Assembly (NCBI RefSeq): GCF_001458735.1
Contig: NZ_CZQA01000001.1
Span: forward strand, 806,001-870,000
Length of the DNA stretch: 64,000 nucleotides
Source: Candidatus Nitrospira nitrosa
GTDB taxonomy: Bacteria > Nitrospirota > Nitrospiria > Nitrospirales > Nitrospiraceae
Reading direction: 5' to 3'
Below are positions 36,460-45,961 of this stretch, piece by piece; the first letter of the stretch is position 1, and each line of letters starts with the position of its first letter. The notes below the pieces were generated by a model. That model did not search any database and had not been told where the DNA came from. It saw only the letters and a program-made list of their open reading frames with translations. A program made the translations under genes and the position numbers.

Positions 36460-36475
36460 AGCAACTGTCGTGCCA
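36460..36475 (-). promoter_or_regulatory. Sigma-54 (RpoN) -24/-12 promoter
   Basis: The minus strand reads TGGCACGACAGTTGCT, matching the consensus TGGCACG-N4-TTGCW at every position, with GG and GC ten bases apart. The predicted start is about 36449, just before hairpin H1 of the small RNA. Two sigma-54 activators are encoded within 7 kb upstream on the same strand, the nearest ending about 560 bp away. Confidence 0.85.
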
Positions 36476-37035
36476 CTCCTGTTCGTCCTTTCTCATTGAG
36501 TTATTCGCACGGCAGAAGAGCAGATGAATATTTTCCAGCGATCTCGATGTCAGCTCCTGCTACAGGGGGGACTCCAGGCTCTTGGACAGTGATGGACTAA
36601 ATTTCCCCATTCACTCGTATCTCCTTCGCGTCTGTGCTCCACACCACTGAACCTCCGCTCCCCGAATGAAGGGGAGAAAGGGGGCATACAAGCCATCACG
36701 ACCCATTGCAGCTTGCGGGATGCGAACACTACAGACTGAAGGCAGATATCGTTCCGTTGCCGTCTGATTCGCACTCCACATTCATGGATGCATGAATAGA
36801 TCCGAACAATGCGTACAATTGAGCCGGTGAAAAACTGTGGTGGGTGAACCCTACCCGATCGTTGCGAAGATCCAGAAGTTCAGGTGGCCTGATCGACCAA
36901 TCCTCACGTGGCGGGATTTATAAAGCCAATAGCGAACCGATCGAGCACAGCAGTGCGTGGGCTCTGATGTGATGATGTCATTCTGTGGAGTGTGGTGACC
37001 CAAGAAAGGAAATGGACAGGGGGAGTAACTGATAC
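36476..37035. promoter_or_regulatory. Region upstream of the sigma-54 promoter with dyad symmetries
   Basis: About 560 bp without genes. Two dyads could be enhancer sites for a sigma-54 activator: ATTCATG-GATG-CATGAAT (36780-36797) and CTCCCC-GAATGAA-GGGGAG (36658-36676). They lie about 200 and 320 bp upstream of the promoter, the usual range for such sites. A longer nested inverted repeat (TGCGAA...TTCGCA around CAGAC...GTCTG) spans about 36719-36771. Function is inferred from position only. Confidence 0.4.
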
Positions 37036-38463
37036 CTATTCGATGCTATACGCGCGAAGTTTGTTATAGAGGCTCGCTCGGCTGATTCTGAGTAATTTGG
37101 CTGCTTTCAATCGATTTCCTGCCGTTTTTTGCAGCGCATCAACGATTCGCGTGCGCTCTGTTTGAGCCACCGCCCCACGCGACGCCGAGCGTAAACTTTC
37201 GTCCTCTTCTCCCAAAGATTGGTCCAGCAGATCCTGACAAGGCAGCGATGGGCCGACCGTCGTCACCACAGCCCGCTCGATATAATGCTGTAATTGCCGG
37301 ACATTCCCCGGCCAAGGAGCGTCCCGTAACAACCGCAAAGCCCGCTCATCCACGGATCGCACCGGCTGATGATGTCGGGCACAAGCCCCCGAGACGAAAT
37401 GCCGAACAAGCAATGGGATGTCGTCCCGCCGCTCCCGAAGCGCCGGTAAATACAATGGGAGGACAGCTAATCGATAATAGAGATCCTGACGAAATGTTTT
37501 GGCTTTCACAAGTTCGGCCAGATCTTTGTTTGACGCCGAGATGACCCGCGCATGGATCTTGACGGTTCGGGTCCCACCCACCGGCTTGATCTCGCCCTCT
37601 TGTAGAACACGCAGTAATTTGGCTTGAAAAGTCGGCGTCGTGTCGGCTATCTCATCCAAGAAGATCGTGCCTCCGTCGGCCTCATCAAACAAGCCTCGCT
37701 TGTTCATCACTGCTCCGGTGAAGGCTCCCTTCACATGTCCAAATAATTCGCTTTCGAGCAACGTCTCAGGCAATGAGCCACAGTCAACCACAACAAACGG
37801 CCGATCCCTTCTGGGACTGAGCGCGTGAATCGTTTTCGCCAGAAGTTCTTTCCCTGTTCCGCTCTCGCCTTGAATGAGGACGGTCGCCGAGCTCTCCGCA
37901 ACCAGACGAGTCATGTCGAAGAGCTGCTGCATGATCGGACTTTGACCGATCAATTCACCAAGACCATTCGCAAGAGGTGTGGTAGGGCTGTCCTCCGCCG
38001 TAGCTGGCTGAACAGACTTCAATGTCGGCTGGAAGAGCACCAACATGGAGATGACTGATCCCTGTGCATCCGTTAACGGAAAGGCCTGCTGCATCCCACA
38101 GGCCGTGCCGTCACCTCCCCCCGAACAAGAAACGCACTGCACCTCAGGCGTCTCGAACACTTTGTTCGCCGGGCAGCCCCCACAGGGATCGGTTCGCTGG
38201 GCAAAGGCTTCATAGCATTTGGCGTGAGGCCGGCGAGTGGAGGTATTCTTCTGCACTGACCAGGCTGCTTCGTTCGCGTAGACGACATTGAAGGATCGAT
38301 CCATGACCGCCACCCGATCGGACAGACCTCCGGCCACCTGCTTGATCGCTTCGACTCGCGCAGTAATGATGGGATCTTGGGGTACCGGGTTGCTGGAGCG
38401 TTCTGGGTCAGACAAGGTGGTCTCGTCCCTTAGGGCCAGTCTTTCGTGTCTCGCAACCAACAA
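37036..38463 (-). CDS. Sigma-54-dependent activator with Cys-rich PAS domain
   Basis: 475 residues. There is no receiver domain. A PAS domain (about 45-145) carries six cysteines: C83, C94, C97, C110, C113 and C122 ([20 protein letters not shown], then [15 protein letters not shown]). The AAA+ module has Walker A GESGTGKE (199-206), the sigma-54-contact loop GAFTGA (246-251) and [21 protein letters not shown] Fis-type HTH closes the protein ([20 protein letters not shown]). It should activate RpoN promoters in response to a signal sensed by the PAS domain, perhaps redox or metal through the cysteines (inference). A receiver-only gene ends 24 bp upstream, and the only consensus sigma-54 promoter I found lies 560 bp downstream. 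Confidence 0.93.
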   Translation of the reverse strand: MLVARHERLALRDETTLSDPERSSNPVPQDPIITARVEAIKQVAGGLSDRVAVMDRSFNVVYANEAAWSVQKNTSTRRPHAKCYEAFAQRTDPCGGCPANKVFETPEVQCVSCSGGGDGTACGMQQAFPLTDAQGSVISMLVLFQPTLKSVQPATAEDSPTTPLANGLGELIGQSPIMQQLFDMTRLVAESSATVLIQGESGTGKELLAKTIHALSPRRDRPFVVVDCGSLPETLLESELFGHVKGAFTGAVMNKRGLFDEADGGTIFLDEIADTTPTFQAKLLRVLQEGEIKPVGGTRTVKIHARVISASNKDLAELVKAKTFRQDLYYRLAVLPLYLPALRERRDDIPLLVRHFVSGACARHHQPVRSVDERALRLLRDAPWPGNVRQLQHYIERAVVTTVGPSLPCQDLLDQSLGEEDESLRSASRGAVAQTERTRIVDALQKTAGNRLKAAKLLRISRASLYNKLRAYSIE

Positions 38464-38487
38464 GTCGGAAATTTGACGAGATGCACT

Positions 38488-38883
38488 TCACATCCCTTCG
38501 TGGTTGAGCAATTGTTGCACACAGTTCTTCAGCTCCGCAATATGAACCGGCTTGTCAAAGTAGGCGTTCGCGCCCGCTTTAAGTATCTGCGCTTTTAATC
38601 TTGCATCGCCGAACGCAGTCATAACGACAATCGGGCACTTCGGCACGACAGTCCTCAACCGACTGATGTAGTCATCTCCCCCTCCCGGCATCCGTAAGTC
38701 GGTCAGGATCGCATCCGGCACGGATTGCCGAACCGCTAGAAAAGCCTCATCACCGTCCCGTGCTTCGTGGAGTTGATACCCCATTCCACAAAACTCATCA
38801 CACAATAGACTCCGCATCTCTCGGTCATCTTCGACAATCAGGAGTACCGCCGTCTTTCCATTTGCCACGGTCGCCATCCTCAT
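38488..38883 (-). CDS. Single-domain response regulator
   Basis: 131 residues, receiver only. Acidic pocket in AVLLIVEDDREMRSLLCDEF, acceptor aspartate in PDAILTDLRMPGGGDDYISR, threonine in PIVVMTAFGDARLK and lysine in AYFDKPVHIAELK. No output domain. It lies 24 bp upstream of the PAS-type sigma-54 activator on the same strand, so it may be co-transcribed with it and act through protein-protein contact. The cognate kinase may be the membrane PAS kinase immediately upstream. Confidence 0.93.
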   Translation of the reverse strand: MRMATVANGKTAVLLIVEDDREMRSLLCDEFCGMGYQLHEARDGDEAFLAVRQSVPDAILTDLRMPGGGDDYISRLRTVVPKCPIVVMTAFGDARLKAQILKAGANAYFDKPVHIAELKNCVQQLLNHEGM

Positions 38884-39150
38884 CTCGGTTTACCCCGGCC
38901 AGTGATTTGACAATACAACACGCAAGGGTGATGCCCGCGAGAATGACAACCAACTGACCAATTATTCAGAGAAATCCGAGCGGAAGAAACCGGGAGCACT
39001 ACTTCAGTGGCGAGAAAGACCACAGTCACGAGTATATCTGCTGATGCGGGATGCTACAGCGATCAGGCATGAGAGGTGAACGATACAAGGTGAAACCCTA
39101 GGAGAAAGTGAGCAAGAATGTACGTGGGAACCAGTTAGGAAATAGTCGAT

Positions 39151-41499
39151 TCACCTCTTACTGTCGGCCATCGGCAGAAGAATCGTAAACGTCGTCCCCA
39201 TCCCTTCCTGACTGTCAACGGCGATGGATCCCTGATGTTCTTCAATAATGCCCTTGACGACTGTCAGTCCTAACCCTGTCCCCTTGCCGAATTCTTTCGT
39301 CGTGAAAAAAGGATCAAAGATCTTCTTGATCACCTCTTGTGGGATGCCGTGGCCCGTATCAGCAACGGTGAGTCTCACCATCTGTGGTTCAGGGGCCAGG
39401 CCGACACGGAGTATCCCGCCATCCGGCATCGCATGTACGGCGTTCATGACGAGGTTGATCATGACTTGGCTCATCTGGTCCGCATCGGCCAAGACCATAG
39501 GGCACGGATCGACCGACGGCACCTCAAGCTGAATTCGGCTTCGTGCAAGACGTTCGTGAAACATCTCGAGACTGTCTTCAACCACTTGCCTCAGATCAAG
39601 CGCACAGCGCTCCGGCGTTTTCCGTCGTGCAAAAGAGAGCAACTGGTTCATCACCCTCGTAATCCGCTCGACTTGGGTAATGATGGTCTGGAGGCCTTTC
39701 TTGATCGGCTCGTCCGTGACCCGATCCATGAGATATTCCGCACGGCCAAGAATGACGTTCATCGGAGTCCCGATTTCGTGGGCCATACCCGAGGCCACCG
39801 TACCGAGCTCGGCGATGCGTTCGGTTTTTCGTAACTGTTCTTGTAGTCGCTTCCGTTCACTGATATCCCGCAACATGACGAGGATCGCCGGACCTTCTTC
39901 ATCCACGAATCGCGCCGCGCTGACTTCTGCGTCCACGGATCTTCCGTTCAGGGTGACGATCTTCTCCTCGAGCATGGGCACTTGTGCGCGGCCTTCCACC
40001 AACTCGTGGATATGCTCTCGAATCGCCGAGTGATAATCAGGATGGAACAAGTCCAGAACGGATCGTCCCAGGATCTCGCCGGCCTTCACAGCACCGAACA
40101 GCTTGATCGCCTGGTCGTTGGCGAAGAGGATACGGTCCCCTCGAATCACCACAATGGCGTAGGGCGACACAGCGATCAGCCGTCTGTAGCGTTCTTCACT
40201 TTGCCGCAACAAGTGCTCCGCTCGCTTCCGTTCCGTGATGTCGGTGACGAACCCTTCCAGGTAACTCAGGGTGCTGTCCGTGGCATAAATCCCTTCACCC
40301 CGTTCCCAAACCGACTTGACCTCCCCCAGCTTGGTGAGGATGCGGTAGGTCGTTTCGTACGGGCGATGCTGCGCCACCGCTGCCTGAATTTCTTGCCACA
40401 CTCGCTCACGGTCACCCGGATGAGTATTGTCGCCATACGAGATGGATCGTTGTACAAGGTATTCCTGGGCGGTGTACCCCGTCAGATCGGACACGCCCTC
40501 ACTGACATACTCGAAGGTCCAGTCACGATCGTTTTTGCAGCGATACACAAAGCCCGGGAGATTGCTCATCAGGGTTGAGAGTTTCCGCTGACTCTCTTGG
40601 TGGGCTTCTTCGGTCCGCTTGCGGTCGGTGATGTCTCTGAGGATGACGGTATAGTATTTCTGATGTTCTACGGCGATAAGGGAGATTGCCGCTTCGATCG
40701 GAAACTCTTCTCCATTCGACCGAAGCCCCATCACCGTCCCCAGTTTCCCCATCTTTCGGCTCGTCGCGCCGGATTGGCCGAACTCACGTATATGGTAGCG
40801 GTGACCTTCGCGATACTGAGCGGGCAAGAATCGATCAAGATGCCGGCCTACCGCCTCATGAGCGGAGCAGCCGAACATCTGCTCGGCCGCATGGTTGAAC
40901 AACACCACATGCTGAGCTTCGTCAACCGTGATGATTGCATCCATCGCAGATTCAATGATGCCTTCGAGCCTCAGCTGGCTGACCAGGAGCTGTTCTTCCG
41001 CTTCCTTGCGACCGACGACGGCACGGACCGCCTCCCGATCCGCGTCGTCACGTGCCTGTTGCGCCTCCATCATCAACCCCTCGGCATGGGCTCGCTCCAC
41101 ACGTTCCGACATCAGCTCTCGTTCTGCCTGCACTGATTCTTGTTGCAGCCGTCTGAAGTGAATCAATCCCATGGCTAAGATCCACAGAACAGAGGTTCCC
41201 AATGTACGATTGAGCACGCCATAGGGGAGCGAACTACCGGGAGGCTTGAAAAACAACCCCAGCCAGAGGAGGCCGGTGGCAAGGACACAAAAATAGAGTG
41301 ATTCTTGCTCCTTCGACCTGAACACTGTGAGCAACAGCGGAATGACGTAGAGGATCGACACCGCAATTCCCACTGGAGTCAGCAGGTCGACAACAAAGAT
41401 GCCGATCGTGAGGAGTGGGATCGCCCAATGCACGACACGCATGACTAGACGGTCGACATCCTTCATGTGATCGATCCCGGCCTGAAGCGGGCTGTCCAT
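39151..41499 (-). CDS. Membrane-bound multi-PAS histidine kinase
   Basis: 782 residues. The first 120 contain four membrane helices (VVHWAIPLLTIGIFVVDLLT, GIAVSILYVIPLLLTVFRSK and two more), then a coiled segment and three PAS/PAC modules (about 175-290, 305-425, 435-550). A HisKA domain follows with the phospho-histidine in ELGTVASGMAHEIGTPMNVI, then an HATPase (ADQMSQVMINLVMNAVHAMP, DTGHGIPQEVIKKIFDPFFT, GKGTGLGLTVVKGIIEEHQG). The layout is that of NtrB-like kinases partnering NtrC-type regulators. Its gene starts 34 bp after the NtrC-type regulator gene on the same strand, which is probably its partner. Confidence 0.95.
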   Translation of the reverse strand: MDSPLQAGIDHMKDVDRLVMRVVHWAIPLLTIGIFVVDLLTPVGIAVSILYVIPLLLTVFRSKEQESLYFCVLATGLLWLGLFFKPPGSSLPYGVLNRTLGTSVLWILAMGLIHFRRLQQESVQAERELMSERVERAHAEGLMMEAQQARDDADREAVRAVVGRKEAEEQLLVSQLRLEGIIESAMDAIITVDEAQHVVLFNHAAEQMFGCSAHEAVGRHLDRFLPAQYREGHRYHIREFGQSGATSRKMGKLGTVMGLRSNGEEFPIEAAISLIAVEHQKYYTVILRDITDRKRTEEAHQESQRKLSTLMSNLPGFVYRCKNDRDWTFEYVSEGVSDLTGYTAQEYLVQRSISYGDNTHPGDRERVWQEIQAAVAQHRPYETTYRILTKLGEVKSVWERGEGIYATDSTLSYLEGFVTDITERKRAEHLLRQSEERYRRLIAVSPYAIVVIRGDRILFANDQAIKLFGAVKAGEILGRSVLDLFHPDYHSAIREHIHELVEGRAQVPMLEEKIVTLNGRSVDAEVSAARFVDEEGPAILVMLRDISERKRLQEQLRKTERIAELGTVASGMAHEIGTPMNVILGRAEYLMDRVTDEPIKKGLQTIITQVERITRVMNQLLSFARRKTPERCALDLRQVVEDSLEMFHERLARSRIQLEVPSVDPCPMVLADADQMSQVMINLVMNAVHAMPDGGILRVGLAPEPQMVRLTVADTGHGIPQEVIKKIFDPFFTTKEFGKGTGLGLTVVKGIIEEHQGSIAVDSQEGMGTTFTILLPMADSKR

Positions 41500-41533
41500 T
41501 CACGGTCCCGCTGCGATGATCCGACAGTGGCGG

Positions 41534-42913
41534 CTATTCCTCTGGGTGAGACTTACCTTCGATTTCGGCGAGTTTACGATACAGGGTCTTGCGATCGATT
41601 CCAAGAGCATGGGCGGCCTGATATTTGTTGCCACCGGTCTTTTCGAGGACCTTCTTGATGTACTCTTTTTCGAGTTCATGTAAGGGCAAGGTGTGTTCGG
41701 CCGCTTCGTCCAATACGCGCCGATCTCCCCGCGCCCCCTGTACCGCCGGAGGCAGATCATCCGGCGAAATCTTCTCGCCACGGCTCAGCGTCACAGCCCG
41801 CTCGATGACGTTCTCGAGTTCCCGCACATTGCCGGGCCAGGCATAGTCCATCAACATCGCCAGTGCCGCCTCGCTCACACCCTTCACGTCTTTCCCACGC
41901 GCAGTCCCGCATTTCTTGAGAAAGGCCTCTACCAGCAGCGGGATATCCTCCCGCCGTTCTCGAAGCGGCGGCAACTTCAGTTCGATGACATTGAGTCGAT
42001 AGTAGAGGTCCTCACGAAACCGCTTGTGCTTCACTTCCTCATTGAGATTCAGGTTCGTGGCCGCGATGATCCGGACATCCACCGAGATCGGCTTCGTCGC
42101 ACCCACCCGTCTGATTTCCTTTTCCTGAATCGCACGGAGAATCTTTGCCTGGAGCATGAGCGGCAATTCGCTGATCTCGTCGAGAAACAAGGTGCCTTTT
42201 TGAGCCTCTTCAAACAAACCCCGCTTGTCGAGTTTGGCGTCGGTAAAGGCCCCGCGCATATGTCCGAAGAGCTCGCTCTCCAACAGTTGTTCTGGAATAG
42301 CCGCGCAGTTGACGGGAACAAACGGGGCATCTTTCCGGTCGCTATTGAAATGAATCGCCTTCGCCACCAATTCCTTGCCGGTCCCACTTTCTCCGGTAAT
42401 CAGGACATTGGTCGGACTATCCGCTACTCGGCGAATGAGATCGAAAACCCCTTGGATCGCCTTGCTCTTTCCCAGGATCTGATGAAAGCTATATTCTTTA
42501 TGCACTTCTTTTCTGAGTCGATTCACCTCCCGACGCAGCGACGCTTCACGAACGACCCGCTCGATCACGCGAACCAGGTCATCTTTCTTCACGGGCTTCG
42601 TGAGGTAATCGCTGGCTCCGTGTTTCATCGCTTCAACCGCCGTTTCCACCGATCCGAATGCCGTCATGAGAATGACGTTGATGTCGGGATATCTGCGCTT
42701 GACCTCGGCTAACAACTCGATCCCTTCCATCCCTTTCATGCGGAGATCGGTCAGCACTACCGCATAATCTTCCTCACTCAACCGTTTTAGGGCCTCTTCT
42801 CCGCTCCCAGCCATCGTCACTTGATGACCACGGTCCTTCAGCATGTCATAGGCCAGTTCCCGCATATCCGCGTCATCATCCACGACGAGGATCGCACCCC
42901 AATCTTCTGTCAT
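41534..42913 (-). CDS. NtrC-family sigma-54 response regulator
   Basis: About 459 residues from the ATG at 42913, preceded by GGAG; an upstream extension to 43006 adds 31 unlikely residues. Receiver (AILVVDDDADMRELAYDMLK, acceptor aspartate in YAVVLTDLRMKGMEGIELLA), AAA+ module ([20 protein letters not shown]) and Fis-type HTH (GGNKYQAAHALGIDRKTLYR). The sigma-54 contact loop reads GAFTDA rather than GAFTGA, in ELFGHMRGAFTDAKLDKRGL; this variant occurs in some working activators. It is probably phosphorylated by the kinase encoded just downstream. The target promoters are unknown; the small-RNA promoter is a candidate. Confidence 0.94.
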   Translation of the reverse strand: MTEDWGAILVVDDDADMRELAYDMLKDRGHQVTMAGSGEEALKRLSEEDYAVVLTDLRMKGMEGIELLAEVKRRYPDINVILMTAFGSVETAVEAMKHGASDYLTKPVKKDDLVRVIERVVREASLRREVNRLRKEVHKEYSFHQILGKSKAIQGVFDLIRRVADSPTNVLITGESGTGKELVAKAIHFNSDRKDAPFVPVNCAAIPEQLLESELFGHMRGAFTDAKLDKRGLFEEAQKGTLFLDEISELPLMLQAKILRAIQEKEIRRVGATKPISVDVRIIAATNLNLNEEVKHKRFREDLYYRLNVIELKLPPLRERREDIPLLVEAFLKKCGTARGKDVKGVSEAALAMLMDYAWPGNVRELENVIERAVTLSRGEKISPDDLPPAVQGARGDRRVLDEAAEHTLPLHELEKEYIKKVLEKTGGNKYQAAHALGIDRKTLYRKLAEIEGKSHPEE

Positions 42914-43062
42914 GCCATGCTCCAAGGGATAAGAATTAGATGAACAGGACCCAAATTGCCCTCTATTGCCACAGAGACCTACCATCTTTGGGGCATTATG
43001 CGCCACTTTTTCATGAAATGACTGTGTTAATCGGGTAAATGTGCAAGGGCAGGACCACGGAA

Positions 43063-43881
43063 CTACTGACCCCGGAGCACCTCTGCTCCTGGTTGGGTCA
43101 TCGTGTCGTTCTGACCCAGTCCAAAGGAAATATCTGTTGCGGCAACCGCTTTGATCGGTGGCTCGTTCCCCTCATACCTGCTTGGAAACACATACCACCG
43201 CTCCTCAGCTGCAAACAGCAGCTTGTAGATGGTCGCATCATCACGAAGATAGACGTTCAGGAGAGACGATGAGTCTTGCTGATCCAGCCGTGCCCAGTTT
43301 GTGCCGAGCTGTGCAGGAACAACATAGAGCGCAGTGGTGATCACCGCGAGCGAGAGGTATGCTCTCGACAAATCGATACCCCGATCTATCTTGCTGAATC
43401 TCACGACAAAGAGTTCGAGTGTTGACGCACAGACGAAGAGCAGCAGAGGGATCGCAACCAGTAAGAGGTCGATCGCAGCAGATACGAAATCGAGTGAGCG
43501 GAGTAGAGTGGTGAGGCCTAGCAGTCCAACCAGCAGCCACGGACCATGTCGGACCGCCAAGACCGAAATCTTGAACCCTGTGCTCGTGGTCACATGACCG
43601 GGCTCCTCGATCAGCGTAAGATTCGTGGTAACCATATATCCGAAGAAAAGAATCAGCAGCAGCGGGATCCAGCTCTGACTGAAGTAGATTGCGATCGGAA
43701 CCTCTTCCAGAACCCATGAGGCGCCGAATGCTGAGAAGTATGATCTGGTATACACCGATCCGGACAGATACGCCGCACCGGTCAGAATGAACAAGCCAAT
43801 GAATACTTTTGGACCCTGCTCGATCAGGCGGCGAGCGTTGGCACGAGCTTCCTCGATTTTCTTGCTGTTGCTGGACGGCAT
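43063..43881 (-). CDS. Hypothetical multi-helix membrane protein
   Basis: 272 residues with about five membrane helices (GPKVFIGLFILTGAAYLSGS, WIPLLLILFFGYMVTTNLTL, WLLVGLLGLTTLLRSLDFVS, DLLLVAIPLLLFVCASTLEL and YLSLAVITTALYVVPAQLGT). The last 75 residues are a soluble domain (RDDATIYKLLFAAEERWYVF) that probably faces the periplasm. I do not recognise the family. No partner gene is close. Its start lies 40 bp from a T-rich stretch in the opposite direction, so it is probably a single-gene unit. Confidence 0.75.
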   Translation of the reverse strand: MPSSNSKKIEEARANARRLIEQGPKVFIGLFILTGAAYLSGSVYTRSYFSAFGASWVLEEVPIAIYFSQSWIPLLLILFFGYMVTTNLTLIEEPGHVTTSTGFKISVLAVRHGPWLLVGLLGLTTLLRSLDFVSAAIDLLLVAIPLLLFVCASTLELFVVRFSKIDRGIDLSRAYLSLAVITTALYVVPAQLGTNWARLDQQDSSSLLNVYLRDDATIYKLLFAAEERWYVFPSRYEGNEPPIKAVAATDISFGLGQNDTMTQPGAEVLRGQ

Positions 43882-44164
43882 TGGCTCACGACGCAGAACA
43901 GTCGAACGGCTGCAAACTTTTTTTGGTGCTGTATTCTAGAAGCGATTCAGGGGGCGGTGCAATGCGGTATATGTGGAGATCATGAGCCTAGAGGCCGAGA
44001 CATGAGTTGAGTGGAACAGTGACTCTCCCAGTGAAGGGGAACAGCCACTACATGGATCGGAGAGGAAACAAGGTACCGCGGCTGAGAACGGGGACTGGAG
44101 GGGATGACATTGCGGGAGTGACAGGATGGAGCAAGGCCACGGTCAACTCTAGGATGATGGGGAA

Positions 44165-44779
44165 TCACTTCTGAGGAGAAGATTCTCTCTGGTTCATGAG
44201 TCGGACTGTCTTGCTGGTAAACCAGGCCCTCCAGTCCAGTTTCGCAAAGAGCACCACCAGCGCGAGCATGAGAACCTGCGTCACGACAAAATACCCCCCG
44301 AGATAGGCAAAGACCGATCCCTCATCGACAACGACCTTCTGTGCCACCTCCATGGCCATGACCACCCAAATGCTATAGGTCAGGAAGCGGCCGATGAAGG
44401 AAGCGGCCGCCACCGGGGCCAGGGGTAATGACGTGAGCCCATAAGCGATGAACAGCGAGTTCGACGGCAAGGGGCTGCAGGTATAGGCGAGGACGCCTCC
44501 GAACGTCATCGCGCGGTGCTGTTCCAGACGGGCCTTCACCAGATCCACATTCTCTTTGGTACGTGCGCTCAACCATCGTTGCCGGACGAGAAGAAACGCC
44601 ATTTTCGCGAGGACCAATCTGCCGGCAGTCGCCGCTGTTGCCGCCACAAACGCGGTGAGCCATGGATTCGCGCCAGGACGGGAGAGGGTCATCGCAGACA
44701 CCACCATCCACGTCGGTGGTGCGAACGCGGGCAGACAATTGAGCACAAAGATGATCGCAAAGAGAAACAGCGTGGTCAT
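44165..44779 (-). CDS. VTT/YqaA-like small membrane protein
   Basis: About 204 residues from the ATG at 44779 (MTTLFLFAIIFVLNCLPAFA); an in-frame TTG further upstream (about 44851) is also possible. Five or six hydrophobic segments are seen. The central motif GGVLAYTCSPLPSNSLFIAY, then GLTSLPLAPVAAASFIGRFL, resembles the re-entrant loop region of DedA/VTT-domain proteins, and the C-terminus is basic. Such proteins have been linked to lipid scrambling or transport. The match is by pattern only. Confidence 0.65.
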   Translation of the reverse strand: MTTLFLFAIIFVLNCLPAFAPPTWMVVSAMTLSRPGANPWLTAFVAATAATAGRLVLAKMAFLLVRQRWLSARTKENVDLVKARLEQHRAMTFGGVLAYTCSPLPSNSLFIAYGLTSLPLAPVAAASFIGRFLTYSIWVVMAMEVAQKVVVDEGSVFAYLGGYFVVTQVLMLALVVLFAKLDWRAWFTSKTVRLMNQRESSPQK

Positions 44780-44851
44780 CGATCTATATGACAGTGCAAC
44801 AGGTTGACTGAGCTGAACTCCCTCCCGACAGTAACGTGAATGCGACACCAA

Positions 44852-45205
44852 TCAGGCGAGCCCGTCGCTTCCGATGACTTCACAGCTTGATGGATTGCCC
44901 TCTCCGCAACCGTTGAATTGTATCGCGCGGGCGAATTTATAGACAGTCTGTCGAAGAATGACGAGGCGGGGGCCAAACGCGACGGAGTGGAGAAGGGAAA
45001 CAGCGGACGAGCCGTTCGGCCATCACCTGGAGCAACCAGATCCATGTGAACACAGCTTCATGCAACCGTCTCCGGAAAGCCTCCTGGGAGCATTTCCCTG
45101 GTCCATCCAATGATTGACCATTCGCCGGCAGTTTGCTGAAAAGCGAGGTTTCTGCTTCGCCCATCGTTGCACGCTGAGAGAAGGAACTGTGGCACTCCAC
45201 ACCTC
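44852..45205. other. Intergenic region, no gene recognised
   Basis: About 350 bp upstream of the membrane protein gene, leading into the palindromic repeat at 45206. No protein-like frame is seen on either strand. Confidence 0.3.
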
Positions 45206-45327
45206 AGGATGCTCAAAAAGGCCGTCCAGCAAGGCCACAGCGAGCGAAGGGGCGAGGCGTACGCTTCGGTACGTCGAGACGCTGAGTGATGCGAGAACGC
45301 CGCTGGAGGACTTTTTCAGCATTCTGC
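45206..45327. repeat. Interspersed palindromic repeat, copy 1
   Basis: About 122 bp with imperfect terminal inverted repeats: GGATGCTCAAAAAGGCCGTC at the left and, read inward from the right, GAATGCTGAAAAAGTCCTCC. The interior contains GGTACG and GAGACGCTGAGTGATGCGAG. A related element in inverse orientation is at 55673-55799 and a longer variant at 62415-62581. It is non-coding and resembles a MITE or REP-like family. Confidence 0.75.
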
Positions 45328-45690
45328 TAGTCTGTCTCTTCAGCACCTTCTATGCATGCTTCGCATTGGTCTAATTGGGATGTGCCGTGCTCACTACAGA
45401 AGTACCGGCGACAGCGGCTGCATGTCATGAAGGTCATCCTGACTCGATCATCGGCTTCGCATTGATAGCACTGACCGGCACTGCGGGCTTTGGGCATCGT
45501 TATATCTCCATGACAGGTCGTTTAAGTTCCCAGGACATCCTTCGCATGATGTGGCGACTCCTACAGAACGTGGCCCATGTCCGCCACACGGTGAGCCCTC
45601 CACTACTAACACATCGCTGCTCGGCGCTCCAATTTAAAACGGACATGCGTTGCTCGTCGTCATTCCGATCGCGACAGCCCGGATGAAAGC
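45328..45690. other. Gene-poor stretch between the repeat and the tRNA-derived remnant
   Basis: No gene was recognised. CATGACAGGTCGTTTAAGT and similar text recall the cytochrome-relic neighbourhood, but no continuous match to a protein is visible. Confidence 0.3.
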
Positions 45691-45820
45691 TCTTTTGAAA
45701 GTTCTTTATTGGCCTAGAGTCATGAGCCAGTTGGGACTCTACCCCAGGGCCCTCGCTGTCGCAGTTCAAACGGATGGTTTTTCGGAATACTCGCCATACA
45801 ACGGTTTCCTCATATTTCCT
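45691..45820 (+). repeat. Degenerate copy of the tRNA-Lys 3'-end / element-end sequence
   Basis: At 45723-45756 the text GAGCCAGTTGGGACTC then CCCAGGGCCCTCGC matches the tRNA-Lys 3' half present at 54239-54288 and 55590-55639, with several substitutions. Similarity continues to the right: GGTTTTT, then ACTCGCCATACAACGGTTTC here, against GCTCGCTATGACAACGGTTT at about 54312-54335. It also continues a little to the left (TTTTGAAAGTTCTTTATT against TTCGAAGTCGTTGATT). So this is a decayed relative of the whole end region, not a chance tRNA match. Confidence 0.6.
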
Positions 45821-45961
45821 CCGATTTGGTTGAACGGTGTCCACAGCACTGTAAAGCCGGGCCATCTACAGAAGTGAGGTGTCTCAAATCTTGACCGGAT
45901 CGAGCGAACACTCTACGCTCGACACCATAGGCACAAAGGCAGCTATGATCCCTATCTCTAG

